A stretch of DNA of 64,000 nt from Gemmatimonadota bacterium (GTDB lineage Bacteria > Gemmatimonadota > Gemmatimonadetes > Gemmatimonadales > GWC2-71-9), in NCBI GenBank assembly GCA_022710485.1, contig JAKLGU010000009.1:23742-87741 (forward strand), written 5' to 3'. The notes beneath the pieces are model-generated. The model did no database searches, was not told where the DNA came from, and saw nothing but the letters and a program-made list of their open reading frames with translations. This document shows, in pieces, positions 33,663 through 42,662 of the stretch. Position 1 is the first letter of the stretch. Each line of letters begins with the position of its first letter. A program made the position numbers and the translations under genes.

Positions 33663-33692
33663 TTGGCGGCGGGGCCGCTCTCCCGGTATAAT
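33663..33692 (+). promoter_or_regulatory. Promoter of the GGDEF gene, leaderless
   Basis: -35 TTGGCG (33663-33668), 18-base spacer, perfect -10 TATAAT (33687-33692). The ATG follows after 5 bases, so the transcript should begin at or next to the start codon, and no Shine-Dalgarno is present. This is the clearest leaderless arrangement in the window. Confidence 0.65.
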
Positions 33693-33697
33693 TGACC

Positions 33698-35035
33698 ATG
33701 GATCACCCCGTGGCCGCCTCCGCGATCGGCAACCTCCCCAGCGCCTTCGCGGCAGCCTGCCGGCTGTCCCGCAACGACGCGGAGCTCTTCGAACGCTGCC
33801 GCGAGGCGCTCGTCGGACGGTTCAACTCCCCCGCCATCTGGTTCGACATCACGACGCCGCTCGGCGCCGCCCCGCGCGTCGGACCGGCCCAGATGGACGA
33901 CGGGGCCGTCGCGGTCGCCCGGATTCGGAGCGGTGAAACGGAGGTCGTCATCACCGCGGGCGCCGAGGTGGCCGACGCCTTGCGGAGCGTCGCGCTCCCC
34001 CTGGCGCACGGCCTCTCGGTGGTGGCGGAGCTGCGCAGCGTGCTCATGGAGCGCCAGGCCGCGCTCGACGACGCCACCTTCCAGCTCCGCGCGCTCCGGC
34101 AGGTGGCCCGCCTCCTCAGTTCCGTGCATTCGTCCGCGGAAACCGAGCAGCTGATCCTCGACTTCATGGCCGAGGTGTTCTTTACCTGGTGGGCCTGCCT
34201 CCTCAGGCCGGTCGGGGACGCCTACGAGCCGCGGATCTTCCGCTCGCTCGACGACCGCATCCGGCCGGGGCCGATCGTTCGGGCCCTGCTCGACACGGTG
34301 CTGCCGGCGGGCGCCGGCGCCACGGGCGGACGAGAAATCGCCGTGGCCGCGCTGGCGCCGCCGACGACCGAGCTGGTGGTGCCGCTCGACGCCGGCACCG
34401 AGCGGCTGGCCGTCCTCCTGCTCGGCCCTCGGCTCAACGAGCACCGCTACGGTCCGGCGGAGCTCGACCTCGCCGGCACGCTCTCCTTCGCGGCGGCGAT
34501 CGCGCTCAAGAACGCCCACCTCGTGGAGCAGCTGCAGACCGCCGCCAACACCGACGAACTGACCGCGCTCCTCAACCGGCGCGCGCTGGAAGAGCGGCTC
34601 GGTGCCGAGCTTGCACGCTCCACCCGGCACCAGCTCGACACCACGATCATCCTCCTCGACGTCGACAACTTCAAGCTGGTCAACGACAGCGGCGGCCACG
34701 CCGCGGGCGACGAGCTGCTCCGCGGCGTCGGGCGGCTCCTGAAGGAGCAGTGCCGGCAGCCGGACGTCGTCGGACGCCTCGGGGGCGACGAGTTCCTCGT
34801 GATGCTCCCGATGACCTCCCCCCGGGAGGCGATGGTCCTCGTGGGGCGCGTGCAGGCCGGACTCAAGGCGCTGGCGCACCTCGGGCAGGGGCACGCCGTC
34901 GCCGCCAGCATCGGCGTCGCCGCCGCGCCCCGCCATGGGACGACGGTCAACAGCCTGATGGCCGCCGCCGACGCCGCGATGTACAAGGCCAAGCGGGCCG
35001 GCGGCAGCCGCGCCGAGGTCGCCGGAGAATTCTGA
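33698..35035 (+). CDS. Diguanylate cyclase with GAF-like sensor domain
   Basis: 445 residues. A variable N-terminal region (1-120), a GAF-like sensor (about 130-275) and a C-terminal GGDEF domain. Catalytic residues are intact: DVDNFKLVND (Asp321, Asp323), GGDEF at 362-366, and an inhibitory site RQPD five residues before it (353-356). It should therefore make cyclic-di-GMP from two GTP and be product-inhibited. No transmembrane segment, so it is cytosolic. The ATG at 33698 is favoured over an in-frame TTG at 33692 because the latter lies inside the -10 box. Confidence 0.92.
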   Translation: MDHPVAASAIGNLPSAFAAACRLSRNDAELFERCREALVGRFNSPAIWFDITTPLGAAPRVGPAQMDDGAVAVARIRSGETEVVITAGAEVADALRSVALPLAHGLSVVAELRSVLMERQAALDDATFQLRALRQVARLLSSVHSSAETEQLILDFMAEVFFTWWACLLRPVGDAYEPRIFRSLDDRIRPGPIVRALLDTVLPAGAGATGGREIAVAALAPPTTELVVPLDAGTERLAVLLLGPRLNEHRYGPAELDLAGTLSFAAAIALKNAHLVEQLQTAANTDELTALLNRRALEERLGAELARSTRHQLDTTIILLDVDNFKLVNDSGGHAAGDELLRGVGRLLKEQCRQPDVVGRLGGDEFLVMLPMTSPREAMVLVGRVQAGLKALAHLGQGHAVAASIGVAAAPRHGTTVNSLMAAADAAMYKAKRAGGSRAEVAGEF

Positions 35036-35052
35036 CCTGCCGGGAGCCCCCC

Positions 35053-35595
35053 ATGTCTGACCCCGAATTCCTCCTGCTCGGCGACGCGCTCTGGATCGAC
35101 TTCATCAACACCGCTCGCGGCCGGGAGGCGGACCCTCCCGACCGGATCCCGGAGCCTCCCGCCTACCACCGCTGGACCAAGGCGCAAAAGCTCGCGTCGG
35201 ACGCGGACGAGGTGCCCTGGGCGGATGTCCTCGACTTCCGGACTCGTCTCCTGACCGTCGCCTCGGCGCTTGCCGAGGAGCGGCAGCCCCCTTCCTCCGC
35301 CATCCACGAGATCAACCGGCTGCTCGCGCGCACGGAGGGTCATCACCAGCTGACCCGCGTGGGCGGCGCGTGGCAGCTGGCCTTCTCCCCGCTCAGGCCC
35401 GCGACCGCGCTCGAGGCGATCGCGGGAAGCGCCGCCAGGACGCTCGCCGACCCAGATGTCCTGGTCCGGCGCTGCCGCGCGGAGCCGTGCTCCCTCTTCT
35501 TCGTCGACCGGTCGCCCGGGCTCTCCCGCACCTGGTGCAGCGCCGAACCGGCGGCGCATCCGGTGCGCGTCGACCGACGCCGGGCCTTCCGCTGA
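35053..35595 (+). CDS. ABATE/CGNR-family protein with degenerate zinc finger
   Basis: 180 residues. The N-terminal part matches the stress-induced ABATE domain (LGDALWIDFINTARG). The C-terminus aligns with the CGNR zinc finger: RRCRAEPCSLFFVDRSPGLSRTWCS matches the first three ligands, but the expected CGNR tetrad is replaced by an Ala/His/Pro sequence, removing the last Cys. Intact members are probable transcription factors. This one may no longer bind zinc. The start has GGGAG seven bases upstream and follows the GGDEF gene by 17 bases. Confidence 0.72.
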   Translation: MSDPEFLLLGDALWIDFINTARGREADPPDRIPEPPAYHRWTKAQKLASDADEVPWADVLDFRTRLLTVASALAEERQPPSSAIHEINRLLARTEGHHQLTRVGGAWQLAFSPLRPATALEAIAGSAARTLADPDVLVRRCRAEPCSLFFVDRSPGLSRTWCSAEPAAHPVRVDRRRAFR

Positions 35596-35611
35596 CCCGC
35601 AACCACGTTCC

Positions 35612-37375
35612 ATGTCGCTGACCGATCCCGGCCTCTACGCCGAGCGCACGCAGGCCATCCTGGGCCACCGGTACCGCCTCGAGCAGATGGTGGCGGCCTC
35701 CCGGGAGCGGGTGCTCTTCAACGCGTACGACCTGACGCTGAAGCGGCGCGTGAGCCTGCGCGTCAATTTCTACCCGGACAGTTCGGTGCGCGGCTGGTTC
35801 CTCCGCGAAGCGGAGGCGCTGGGGCAGCTCGACCACCCCGCCATCCGGCACGTCTACGACGCCGGCGTCATCGGCGACATCGCGTACCGTGCCGGCAGCT
35901 GGATCGACGGCGAGAGCGCGCTGGACGCGGTCCAGCGGAGCCCGCGACCGATTCCGACCGTCCATGGCCTGGCCCGCGACATCCTGGCGGCGCTCGACCA
36001 CGCCCACAGCCGCGGCATCATGGTCCGGCGGATCGTCCCGGCCTCCCTGCTCCTCGGGCCGACGGGGCGCGGCACGGTCACCGACCTGCGCTACTGCAGC
36101 TACACCCTGGCCAGCATCCCGGCCGGCCACGTGCCGACCGGCCTCGAGTTCATGGCCCCCGAGGTGCGGGATGGCGCGCGTGGCGACCCGGCGAGCGACG
36201 TCTTCACCGCCGGCGCCATTCTCTACTACACGATCACCGGCCGGGAACCGCCGATGGACCCGCGCAAGACGGAGCGGCCGTCGCTGCTCCGCCCGACCTG
36301 CCCGAAGGCCCTCGACCGGATCCTCCTGCGCGCGCTGCGCGAGGCGCCCGACGACCGGTACCTCACGCCCGCCGAGATGCTCGAGGACTTCGCCTCCGAT
36401 GCCGGCACCTACGAGAGCCCGGCAGTGTCCCCCGGCGAGATCGCGACGAGCCAGGACACCGAGCACTGGGAAAAGCGCCTCCGCCGCGCCCTCGGCGACG
36501 ACTACGAACTCTTCGAGGCCCTCGGCGCAGGCGGATTCGGCCGGGTGTACCGCGTGCGGGACCTGCACCTCGAGCGCGAGGTCGCGCTGAAGGTGCTCCA
36601 CCCGTACCTCACCGCCGAGCCACCGGTGGTGGAGCGCTTCCGGCGCGAGGCCCAGCTCGCCGCACGGCTGCACCACCCGAACATCGTGGACATCTACGAC
36701 ATCGCAGGCCGGGCGGGGCTGCTCTGGTACACGATGGAATACGTGAAGGGCCCGAACCTGGCCCAGCTCGTGGAGCGGGAAGGCCCGCTCCCGCTGGACC
36801 TGGTGCTGCAGATGCTCCACCAGGCGCTGCTCGCGCTCGCCCACGCCCACGGCGCCGGGCTGGTGCACCGGGACATCAAGCCGGAAAACCTCCTGCTCGC
36901 GCCCGACGGCACCCTCCGGATCACCGACTTCGGCCTGGCGCTGGCGCTCCGGGGCGAGGGACGGTTCGGCGGCGCCACCAGCCAGAGCGGCACCCCGCAG
37001 TTCGCCAGCCCGGAACAGCTCCTCGGCGAGCGGGTGGACCAGCGCAGCGACTTCTACAGCCTGGCCGCCGTGGCGTACTTCATCCTGCTGGGCGAGACCC
37101 CCTTCCCCGGCGGCACGCCGGAACAGATCCTCGCCCGGCAGACCGCCGACCGGTTCCCGGCGCTGCATGCACGCCGGTCAGACGTGCCGCCAGCGCTCGA
37201 AAGCGTCCTGCAGCGCGCCCTCCGAAACGAGGTCGAGGCACGGTATCCGTCCGCCGCCGAGTTCCTGCAGGCGCTCCAGCGGGCCATGGGACGGAAAGTG
37301 CGGGAGCGCAGCGGCGAATGGGCCCGCGCGGCGGCGCGCTGGTGGCGCGGGAGCGGCCCGCCGGACTCCACTTGA
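35612..37375 (+). CDS. Fused pseudokinase-kinase Ser/Thr protein
   Basis: 587 residues, no membrane segment. Two kinase folds in tandem. Domain 1 (about 20-262) is degenerate: no glycine loop, the ATP-binding Lys is Arg50 (VSLRV), the HRD-x4-N loop reads VRR-IVPAS so the catalytic Asp is Arg140 and the Asn is Ser145, and DFG is DLR (158-160). Yet GLEFMAPEVRDG and ASDVFTAGAILYYTITG show it is a true kinase fold. Domain 2 (about 298-565) is intact: GAGGFG, Lys327, HRDIKPEN (Asp421), DFG (439-441) and SPEQ. It starts 16 bases after the CGNR-like gene. The dead domain may regulate the active one. Confidence 0.88.
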   Translation: MSLTDPGLYAERTQAILGHRYRLEQMVAASRERVLFNAYDLTLKRRVSLRVNFYPDSSVRGWFLREAEALGQLDHPAIRHVYDAGVIGDIAYRAGSWIDGESALDAVQRSPRPIPTVHGLARDILAALDHAHSRGIMVRRIVPASLLLGPTGRGTVTDLRYCSYTLASIPAGHVPTGLEFMAPEVRDGARGDPASDVFTAGAILYYTITGREPPMDPRKTERPSLLRPTCPKALDRILLRALREAPDDRYLTPAEMLEDFASDAGTYESPAVSPGEIATSQDTEHWEKRLRRALGDDYELFEALGAGGFGRVYRVRDLHLEREVALKVLHPYLTAEPPVVERFRREAQLAARLHHPNIVDIYDIAGRAGLLWYTMEYVKGPNLAQLVEREGPLPLDLVLQMLHQALLALAHAHGAGLVHRDIKPENLLLAPDGTLRITDFGLALALRGEGRFGGATSQSGTPQFASPEQLLGERVDQRSDFYSLAAVAYFILLGETPFPGGTPEQILARQTADRFPALHARRSDVPPALESVLQRALRNEVEARYPSAAEFLQALQRAMGRKVRERSGEWARAAARWWRGSGPPDST

Positions 37376-37421
37376 CTTGCCAGGGCGTTGACGGGAAATT
37401 GTCCGGGCCACACCGGCAATC

Positions 37422-37445
37422 CGCCCGGGACATCCCGTCCGGGCG
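37422..37445 (+). promoter_or_regulatory. Hairpin in the cold-shock gene leader
   Basis: CGCCCGG (37422-37428) pairs with CCGGGCG (37439-37445). It lies 30 bases before the csp ATG, in the 100-base upstream region. Cold-shock genes often carry structured leaders that respond to temperature. No -10 box close to consensus was found. Confidence 0.35.
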
Positions 37446-37475
37446 CATGGACACACCACACTGGAGTTTGGACTC

Positions 37476-37685
37476 ATGGCACGCACAACCGGCACCGTGA
37501 AGTGGTTCAACGACGCGAAGGGCTTCGGCTTCATCACCCCTGAAGGCGGCGAAAAGGACTGCTTCGTCCATCACACGGCCATCTCGGCTGAAGGCTTCCG
37601 CAGCCTCGCCGAAGGCGACAAGGTCGAATTCGACATCGTGCAGGGCGCCAAGGGTCCGGCGGCGGAGAACGTCGTCAAGGTGTGA
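37476..37685 (+). CDS. Cold-shock protein (CspA family)
   Basis: 69-residue single cold-shock domain. RNA-binding motifs are both present: KGFGFIT (RNP1) at residues 15-21 and CFVHHTAI (RNP2-like) near 29-36, plus the N-terminal TGTVKWFND. It binds single-stranded RNA/DNA as a chaperone. RNP2 usually reads VFVHFSAI, so the CFVHH variant, with Cys and a second His, is slightly unusual. GGAG nine bases upstream supports the start. A good terminator follows, isolating it from infA on the other strand. Confidence 0.95.
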   Translation: MARTTGTVKWFNDAKGFGFITPEGGEKDCFVHHTAISAEGFRSLAEGDKVEFDIVQGAKGPAAENVVKV

Positions 37686-37709
37686 CGCTCGGCAGGTGTC
37701 AAAACGTCA

Positions 37710-37741
37710 GCGGGCCGCTCCATCGGAGCGGCCCGCTTCGT
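37710..37741 (+). terminator. Terminator after the cold-shock gene
   Basis: A perfect 12-bp GC-rich stem (37710-37721 with 37725-37736) with a 3-base loop, followed by TTCGTATAT. It lies between convergent csp and infA and may also stop infA transcription, though the T run on that side is further away. Confidence 0.75.
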
Positions 37742-37759
37742 ATATCCCCACAGATGGCG

Positions 37760-37978
37760 CTACTTGTGGCGGTAGGTGACCCGGCCCCGGGTGAGGTCGT
37801 AGGGCGAGAGGACGACGCTGACCCGGTCTCCCTCGAGCACCCGGATCTTGAACTTGCTCATCTTGCCGGCGGCGTACGCCAGGATCGAGTGTCCGTTCTC
37901 CAGCAACACACGGTAGTTCCGGTCGGGCAGGACTTCCGTCACCACCCCTTCCATCTCGATGCCTTCTTCTTTCGCCAT
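37760..37978 (-). CDS. infA: Translation initiation factor IF-1
   Basis: 72 residues, the usual IF-1 length. Single S1/OB fold with hallmark segments [22 protein letters not shown] and [35 protein letters not shown]. It assists IF-2 and IF-3 at the ribosomal A site. In most bacteria infA lies in the ribosomal-protein cluster near rpmJ. Here it stands alone between an oligoendopeptidase gene and a convergent csp gene. It could be the sole copy relocated, or a second paralogue. Confidence 0.96.
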   Translation of the reverse strand: MAKEEGIEMEGVVTEVLPDRNYRVLLENGHSILAYAAGKMSKFKIRVLEGDRVSVVLSPYDLTRGRVTYRHK

Positions 37979-38034
37979 CCAGGCCACTCCACAGTAGGGA
38001 CACACCGCGGCCGGACGTCCGGGCCGCTCCAGCA

Positions 38035-38057
38035 CCGCGGGGAATCTTGCCCCGCGG
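38035..38057. terminator. Perfect hairpin between the peptidase gene and infA
   Basis: CCGCGGGG and CCCCGCGG form an 8-bp stem with a 7-base loop, 20 bases after the oligoendopeptidase stop. There is no T run on the minus strand, so it may be a pause or Rho-aided site rather than a full terminator. Confidence 0.35.
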
Positions 38058-38077
38058 ACGCCATTAAGCAACAGGGA

Positions 38078-39796
38078 CTACGCCGCCCGCAGGCGGGCGA
38101 GTTCCCCCTCGACCAGCGCCACCAGCTCGCCGATCAGCGCCCGGTCCGCCCCGAACTTCGCACCCGCCCTGGCGTACATGGCCGGGAGCGACACGGTGCA
38201 ACCAAGCGCCAGCGCCTCCCGGTAATCCCGGACCGCGGCCGCCTGGTCCGCCTGGCTTCGCCGCCAGATCTGCAGCGCGCCGAGCTGCGCCAGACCGTAC
38301 TCGATGTAGTAGAACGGGTACAGGAAGATGTGCAACTGACGGTACCACCGCGCGATGCGGTCGTCGTCGAGGCCCGACCAGTCCACCCCCGCCTGGAAGC
38401 GGTCCCGGATCCGGAGCCACGCCTGATCCCGGGCGGCCGCATCACCCCCCTGCCCGCTGGTGTAGATCCAGCGCTGGAAGGCGTCCACCGCGGCCACGTG
38501 CGCCAGCGTCATGAGCACTTCTTCGAGATGCTCGATCCGCGCCAGCCGGAGCTCCTCCTCCGACGCCATGCCGCCCGGGGCCGCCAGGTAGGGCGCCGCC
38601 AGCAGCTCCATGGACATGGACGCCAACTCGGCCGACTCCGCGCCGACATGCCGCTGCCAGAGCAGCGGCTGGCGGTGGGAGGCGAACGCATGGAAGGAAT
38701 GCCCCGACTCGTGCAGCAGGGTGTTCACGTCGTCGAGCAGGCCCACGGCGTTCATGTGGATATAGGGGCGCCCGCGGAAGTGCAGCGTCTCGCAATAGCC
38801 GCCGGGAGCCTTCCCCGCCCTGCTCTCCAGGTCGAGGAGACGCTCGCCGCGCATCAGGTCGAACTCGGCGCCCAGCTCCGGGGCCACGGCGTGGAAGACG
38901 CGGGAGGCCTTCTCGACGAGTTCGGCGGCGTCGCGGAACGGCCGAAGCGGCGGCCGGCTGGCCGGGTCCACGTCGAGATCCCATGGGCGGAGGACGTCGA
39001 GGCCGAGCGCCTGCTTCCGCAGCTCCAGGATGCGCGTCACCGCCGGGACCACCTCCGCCTCCACCGCCTCGTGAAAGCGGGTGACGTCGTCCGGGGTGTA
39101 GTCGAAACGGCACTTGGCGGCGAAGCTGTAGGCCTCGAAATCGGCGAACCCGGCGTTCTTCGCCACCCGCTGTCGGCGGGAGTACATCTCGTCGAAGAGG
39201 CCGGCGAGTTTGTCCCGCATGGCGACGTACGGGGCGCCCATCGCGCGGAAGGCCCGCTCCCGCACCGCACGGTCCGGGCTCTTGAGGAAGGGACCGAGCT
39301 GCGGAAGGGTGCGCGTCTCGCCCTCCCACTCGACGGTGATGCCGCCGGTCAGGCGCTGGTAGCTGGCCGACAACTCCTCGAGCTCGCTGAAGAGCGGGAG
39401 GTTTTCCTCGCGAAAGATCTCGATCCCCGCGCGGAAGCGCCGCAGGACCACCTCGAGATCGGGTCGCGTGAAGCCGGTCGCGACGAGCCGCCGGGCGAGC
39501 CGCACCCCCTGCTCCTCCAGCTGCGGAAAGATCTCCGCCGAAAACCGCAGGTGCGCCGCCTCCCGCGCCGGGTCCCGCGTATCGGCAGTGTAGGCGATCA
39601 TCGCCTCGGCCGCCGCCTCGGTGACGAGTTCCTCGAGACGGGACCAGGCCGCCAGCCAGGGACCCACCGCGTCGGGGGTGTCGAGCGGCACGGCGGCCAG
39701 CGCCTCGTACCACGGCAGGATGTCCTCCAAGCGGGCGTCGGCGAACGCCGCGGGAGAGTCGGGAAGGATCGGGAGCGTCACGGCACGGTCGGACAT
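38078..39796 (-). CDS. M3-family oligoendopeptidase
   Basis: 572-residue cytosolic zinc peptidase of the PepF/thimet group. The metal site is HESGHSFH near residue 365, with downstream Glu in ESAELASMSMELLAAPYL near 391-408. The helical N-terminal half contains the PepF-like VEWEGETRTLPQLGPFLKSPDRAVRERAFRA segment. It would degrade short imported peptides. The ATG shares a base with the MFS gene stop (TGATG). It is the last of six tightly packed minus-strand genes. Confidence 0.92.
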   Translation of the reverse strand: MSDRAVTLPILPDSPAAFADARLEDILPWYEALAAVPLDTPDAVGPWLAAWSRLEELVTEAAAEAMIAYTADTRDPAREAAHLRFSAEIFPQLEEQGVRLARRLVATGFTRPDLEVVLRRFRAGIEIFREENLPLFSELEELSASYQRLTGGITVEWEGETRTLPQLGPFLKSPDRAVRERAFRAMGAPYVAMRDKLAGLFDEMYSRRQRVAKNAGFADFEAYSFAAKCRFDYTPDDVTRFHEAVEAEVVPAVTRILELRKQALGLDVLRPWDLDVDPASRPPLRPFRDAAELVEKASRVFHAVAPELGAEFDLMRGERLLDLESRAGKAPGGYCETLHFRGRPYIHMNAVGLLDDVNTLLHESGHSFHAFASHRQPLLWQRHVGAESAELASMSMELLAAPYLAAPGGMASEEELRLARIEHLEEVLMTLAHVAAVDAFQRWIYTSGQGGDAAARDQAWLRIRDRFQAGVDWSGLDDDRIARWYRQLHIFLYPFYYIEYGLAQLGALQIWRRSQADQAAAVRDYREALALGCTVSLPAMYARAGAKFGADRALIGELVALVEGELARLRAA

Positions 39797-41010
39797 CAGG
39801 CGCCTGTCGGATTGGGGTCGGCCACGGGACCGAGCCGGAAGGCAAGGATGCTGACGAGGGCCACGGTGGCCGCCGCCATGTAGAAGGGCCAGTCGTGACC
39901 CCAGTCCTGGAAGGCGCGCGTGGCCAGGATCGGCGCCACCACCCGCGCGATGCCCGCGAACGTCTGTGCGGAGCCCATCACCGTGCCCAGTTCCGACTTC
40001 TGGGCGGCATGCGACATCAGCGCCGTGGTGGACGGGAAGAGCAGCGCGGTCCCGATCGGCACGAACGGAATGATCAGCGCGAGGCCCCAGAGGCTCGACA
40101 TCGCCGGATAGAGCAGGAGCCCAAGGATGAGGCACGCGCACCCGATGCGCATGGCCCACGCCTCGCCGATACGATCCACGATCGGCCCGAGGAAGATGGA
40201 GCGCATCACGAGCGACAGGGCGCCGACGTAGAGAAAGAAATACCCGATCGTCTTCTCCGTCACCCCGTACTCGGCGCCCAGAAAGAGCGGAAGGACGGAG
40301 GTCAGGCAGGTAAAGGCGAGCATCCCCACCGCGTAGATCCAGACCAGCCGCGCCACGGTGGTGCCGGGGCTGCGGAACACCTGCCACGCCGCGTGCCAGA
40401 CCGGCTTGCGAGTCGGGGCGTGGTCGCCCGCGCGCCGGCTCTCAGGCAGGAAGCGCCAGGCGAAGACGACGTTGGCCAGGCAGAGGCCCGCCGCCACGAA
40501 CCCCGGTGCCGCCCGTCCCCAGTGGGCGGCCAGCGACCCGACCACCGGACCGATCATCACGCCGAGCGAGGTGGCCGCCGAGAGCCACCCGAGGGCGCGC
40601 GCGCGCCCCGCCGCCGGGATCGAGTCGGCCACGTAGGCCTGCGCCACACCGGTGGTCCCGCCGCCGGCGCCCTGGATGATCCGGGAGAGGAAGAGCCAGG
40701 CCACCGTGTTGGCCAGCCCGAACGCCACATACGCCACGGCGGACGCCGACAGCCCGATGAGGAGCGCGGGGCGCCGGCCGTAGCGGTCGGAGACCCGGCC
40801 CCAGAGCGGCGCGGAAATCAACTGCGCGATCGAGAACGACGCGATGATCCACCCGATGGTCTTCGGCGTCGCGTTGAGGTTCTCGGCATAGAACGGCAGG
40901 AGCGGCAGCACGATCGCGAAGCCGATCATGTCCACGGCGCTCGCGGCGATCAGCACCAGCAGCTTCCGGAGGTCGTTCTTGTCGAGCGGGGGCGAGGACG
41001 AGCGGCTCAC
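39796..41010 (-). CDS. Major facilitator superfamily transporter, TetA/DHA1-like
   Basis: 404 residues with about twelve hydrophobic segments. The MFS motif A is intact: GRVSDRYGRRPALL near residues 70-83. Motif C-like GPVVGSLAAHWG near 150 is typical of DHA1 drug:proton antiporters related to TetA. The substrate is unknown. GTG start overlapping the permease gene stop (GTGA), and a stop that overlaps the oligoendopeptidase start. Placement inside an iron-transporter operon hints at siderophore or metal-chelate efflux, but that is only inference. Confidence 0.87.
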   Translation of the reverse strand: MSRSSSPPLDKNDLRKLLVLIAASAVDMIGFAIVLPLLPFYAENLNATPKTIGWIIASFSIAQLISAPLWGRVSDRYGRRPALLIGLSASAVAYVAFGLANTVAWLFLSRIIQGAGGGTTGVAQAYVADSIPAAGRARALGWLSAATSLGVMIGPVVGSLAAHWGRAAPGFVAAGLCLANVVFAWRFLPESRRAGDHAPTRKPVWHAAWQVFRSPGTTVARLVWIYAVGMLAFTCLTSVLPLFLGAEYGVTEKTIGYFFLYVGALSLVMRSIFLGPIVDRIGEAWAMRIGCACLILGLLLYPAMSSLWGLALIIPFVPIGTALLFPSTTALMSHAAQKSELGTVMGSAQTFAGIARVVAPILATRAFQDWGHDWPFYMAAATVALVSILAFRLGPVADPNPTGA

Positions 41011-42662
41011 GGACGGGCCTCCCCGCGCGAACCCAGCGCGAAGACCATGGCGCTCGCGATCATCAGCAGGACGCCGTAGGCGGCGGCGACGCCCATGTCT
41101 CCCTGCCGGAGACTGCCGAGAATCTCGAGGGAGATCGGGCGGGTGTCATAGGTGTAGAGCATGATCGAGGTGACGAAGTCCCCGAGCGAGGTGACGAAGG
41201 CCAGCGTGGCCCCCGCCACCAGCGCCGGCGCCAGGCCGGGCAGCACGATCCGCCGGAGGGTCCGCATCCGGCCGGCCCCCAGCGAGGCGGCCGCCTCCTC
41301 GAGCGCGGGGTCGAGCTGGCGGAAGCCCGCCAGCACCGAGCGACCCGTGATCGGCAGGTTCCGGATCAGGTAGGCCAGCGGGAGGATCCAGACGGTGCCG
41401 ACCAGGACAGTGCGAAGCGTCAGCGGCGAGTACACGCTGAACAGCGCCGCCAGCGCGATGGCGAACACCGTCCCCGGCACCGCCCACGGCAGGCCAAGCA
41501 GCCCCTCGATGAGGCGTCTGGCGGAGACCCGCCGCCGCACCACCAGCGACCCGGCGGCCAGCGCGATGCCGACGGCGGCGGCGGTGGCCACGCTCGCCAT
41601 CCAAAGGCTGTTGACCAGCGGGCGGAACCGCTCCGGCTCCGCGAAGAGGGCGGCGTAGTTGCCCGGGGAGAATTCCGGCGGCCAGGGCTCCGTGGTCCAG
41701 GTGCCCACGGGGACGAACGAGACCAGCAGCAGCGTCAGGTGCGGGAGCAGGAGGATCACCGCGAGCAGCCAGGAGGCGGCCGCGATGCCGGCGCGCGCCC
41801 GGGCGCTGCCCGCGCGCGCAAGCGACGGCGCGGTGCCCTTGCCGACTCCCGCGAGGGAGCCGCCGGGGTCGGCGCGGCGGAAGAGCGCCATCGCGGCCAG
41901 CGCCAGCAGCATCAGCGCCGCGGTCTCGACCATGGCGAGCCGGTCGTCGCCGTTTAGGCGGGTGAAGACGATCTGCGTCGTCATGACGCGATAGCCGCCG
42001 CCGAAGATGTACGGCGCGCTGAACGAGGCGAGCGAGGTCATGAAGGTGAGGAGCGCGGCCCCGGCGATGGCGGGCCGGAGGTGCGGCAGAATCACGTGCA
42101 CGAGCGTCCGCCAGCGCCCCGCGCCAAGTGCGGACGCGGCCTCGAGCATGGCGCCGTCCAGCCGGGACAGGGCAGCCCGGCAGAAGAGATAGAAGTACAC
42201 GTACATCGAGTAGGCGTGCACCAGGAGGATGGCCCCGGGCCCCGCCAGGCGCCACGGCGGGTTCTCGAGCCCGAAGAGGTACTGCACGAAGCGGCCGATG
42301 AAGCCGGTCTCGCCGTAGAGGAAGAGGAACGCCACCACACCGACGAGCGGCGGCAGTACCGCCGGCAGCGCCACCAGCGTCCCGAGCAGCTTGCGTCCGG
42401 GGAAATCCACTCGCTCGAAGAGAAAGGCGAGCGGCACCCCGATGGCGCCGGCCAGCACCACGCTCGCCGTCGAGAGCCAGAGCGTCGCCCACAGCGCCTG
42501 CCACTCGGTGGAGCGGCCGGCAAAGCGGCGCACCTCGTCGAGCGTCCATCCCGCCGAGCCGCGGACCCCCTCCACCAGCACCAGCGCGAGCGGGTAGGCC
42601 ACCAGCCACACCAGCACCGCCACCAACAGCCAGCCCAACCAGCCGGCGCGCCGCTTCGTCAT
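41007..42662 (-). CDS. Ferric-type ABC transporter permease (fused, two permease halves)
   Basis: 551-residue permease with two homologous halves of six or so helices each, as in FbpB/SfuB/ThiP. Each half has an EAA loop: LEAASALGAGRWRTLVHVILPHLRPAIAGA in the first and LEEAAASLGAGRMRTLRRIVLPGLAPALVAG in the second. It would form the membrane channel for the adjacent binding protein and ATPase. Fe(III) is the most common substrate of this architecture; thiamine and phosphonates are alternatives. ATG overlaps the ATPase stop (ATGA). Confidence 0.88.
   Translation of the reverse strand: MTKRRAGWLGWLLVAVLVWLVAYPLALVLVEGVRGSAGWTLDEVRRFAGRSTEWQALWATLWLSTASVVLAGAIGVPLAFLFERVDFPGRKLLGTLVALPAVLPPLVGVVAFLFLYGETGFIGRFVQYLFGLENPPWRLAGPGAILLVHAYSMYVYFYLFCRAALSRLDGAMLEAASALGAGRWRTLVHVILPHLRPAIAGAALLTFMTSLASFSAPYIFGGGYRVMTTQIVFTRLNGDDRLAMVETAALMLLALAAMALFRRADPGGSLAGVGKGTAPSLARAGSARARAGIAAASWLLAVILLLPHLTLLLVSFVPVGTWTTEPWPPEFSPGNYAALFAEPERFRPLVNSLWMASVATAAAVGIALAAGSLVVRRRVSARRLIEGLLGLPWAVPGTVFAIALAALFSVYSPLTLRTVLVGTVWILPLAYLIRNLPITGRSVLAGFRQLDPALEEAAASLGAGRMRTLRRIVLPGLAPALVAGATLAFVTSLGDFVTSIMLYTYDTRPISLEILGSLRQGDMGVAAAYGVLLMIASAMVFALGSRGEARP

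Noticed and set aside
33692..33697. TTG start of the diguanylate cyclase gene two codons before the ATG
   Set aside because: It overlaps the last base of the -10 box, so it would lie upstream of the transcription start.
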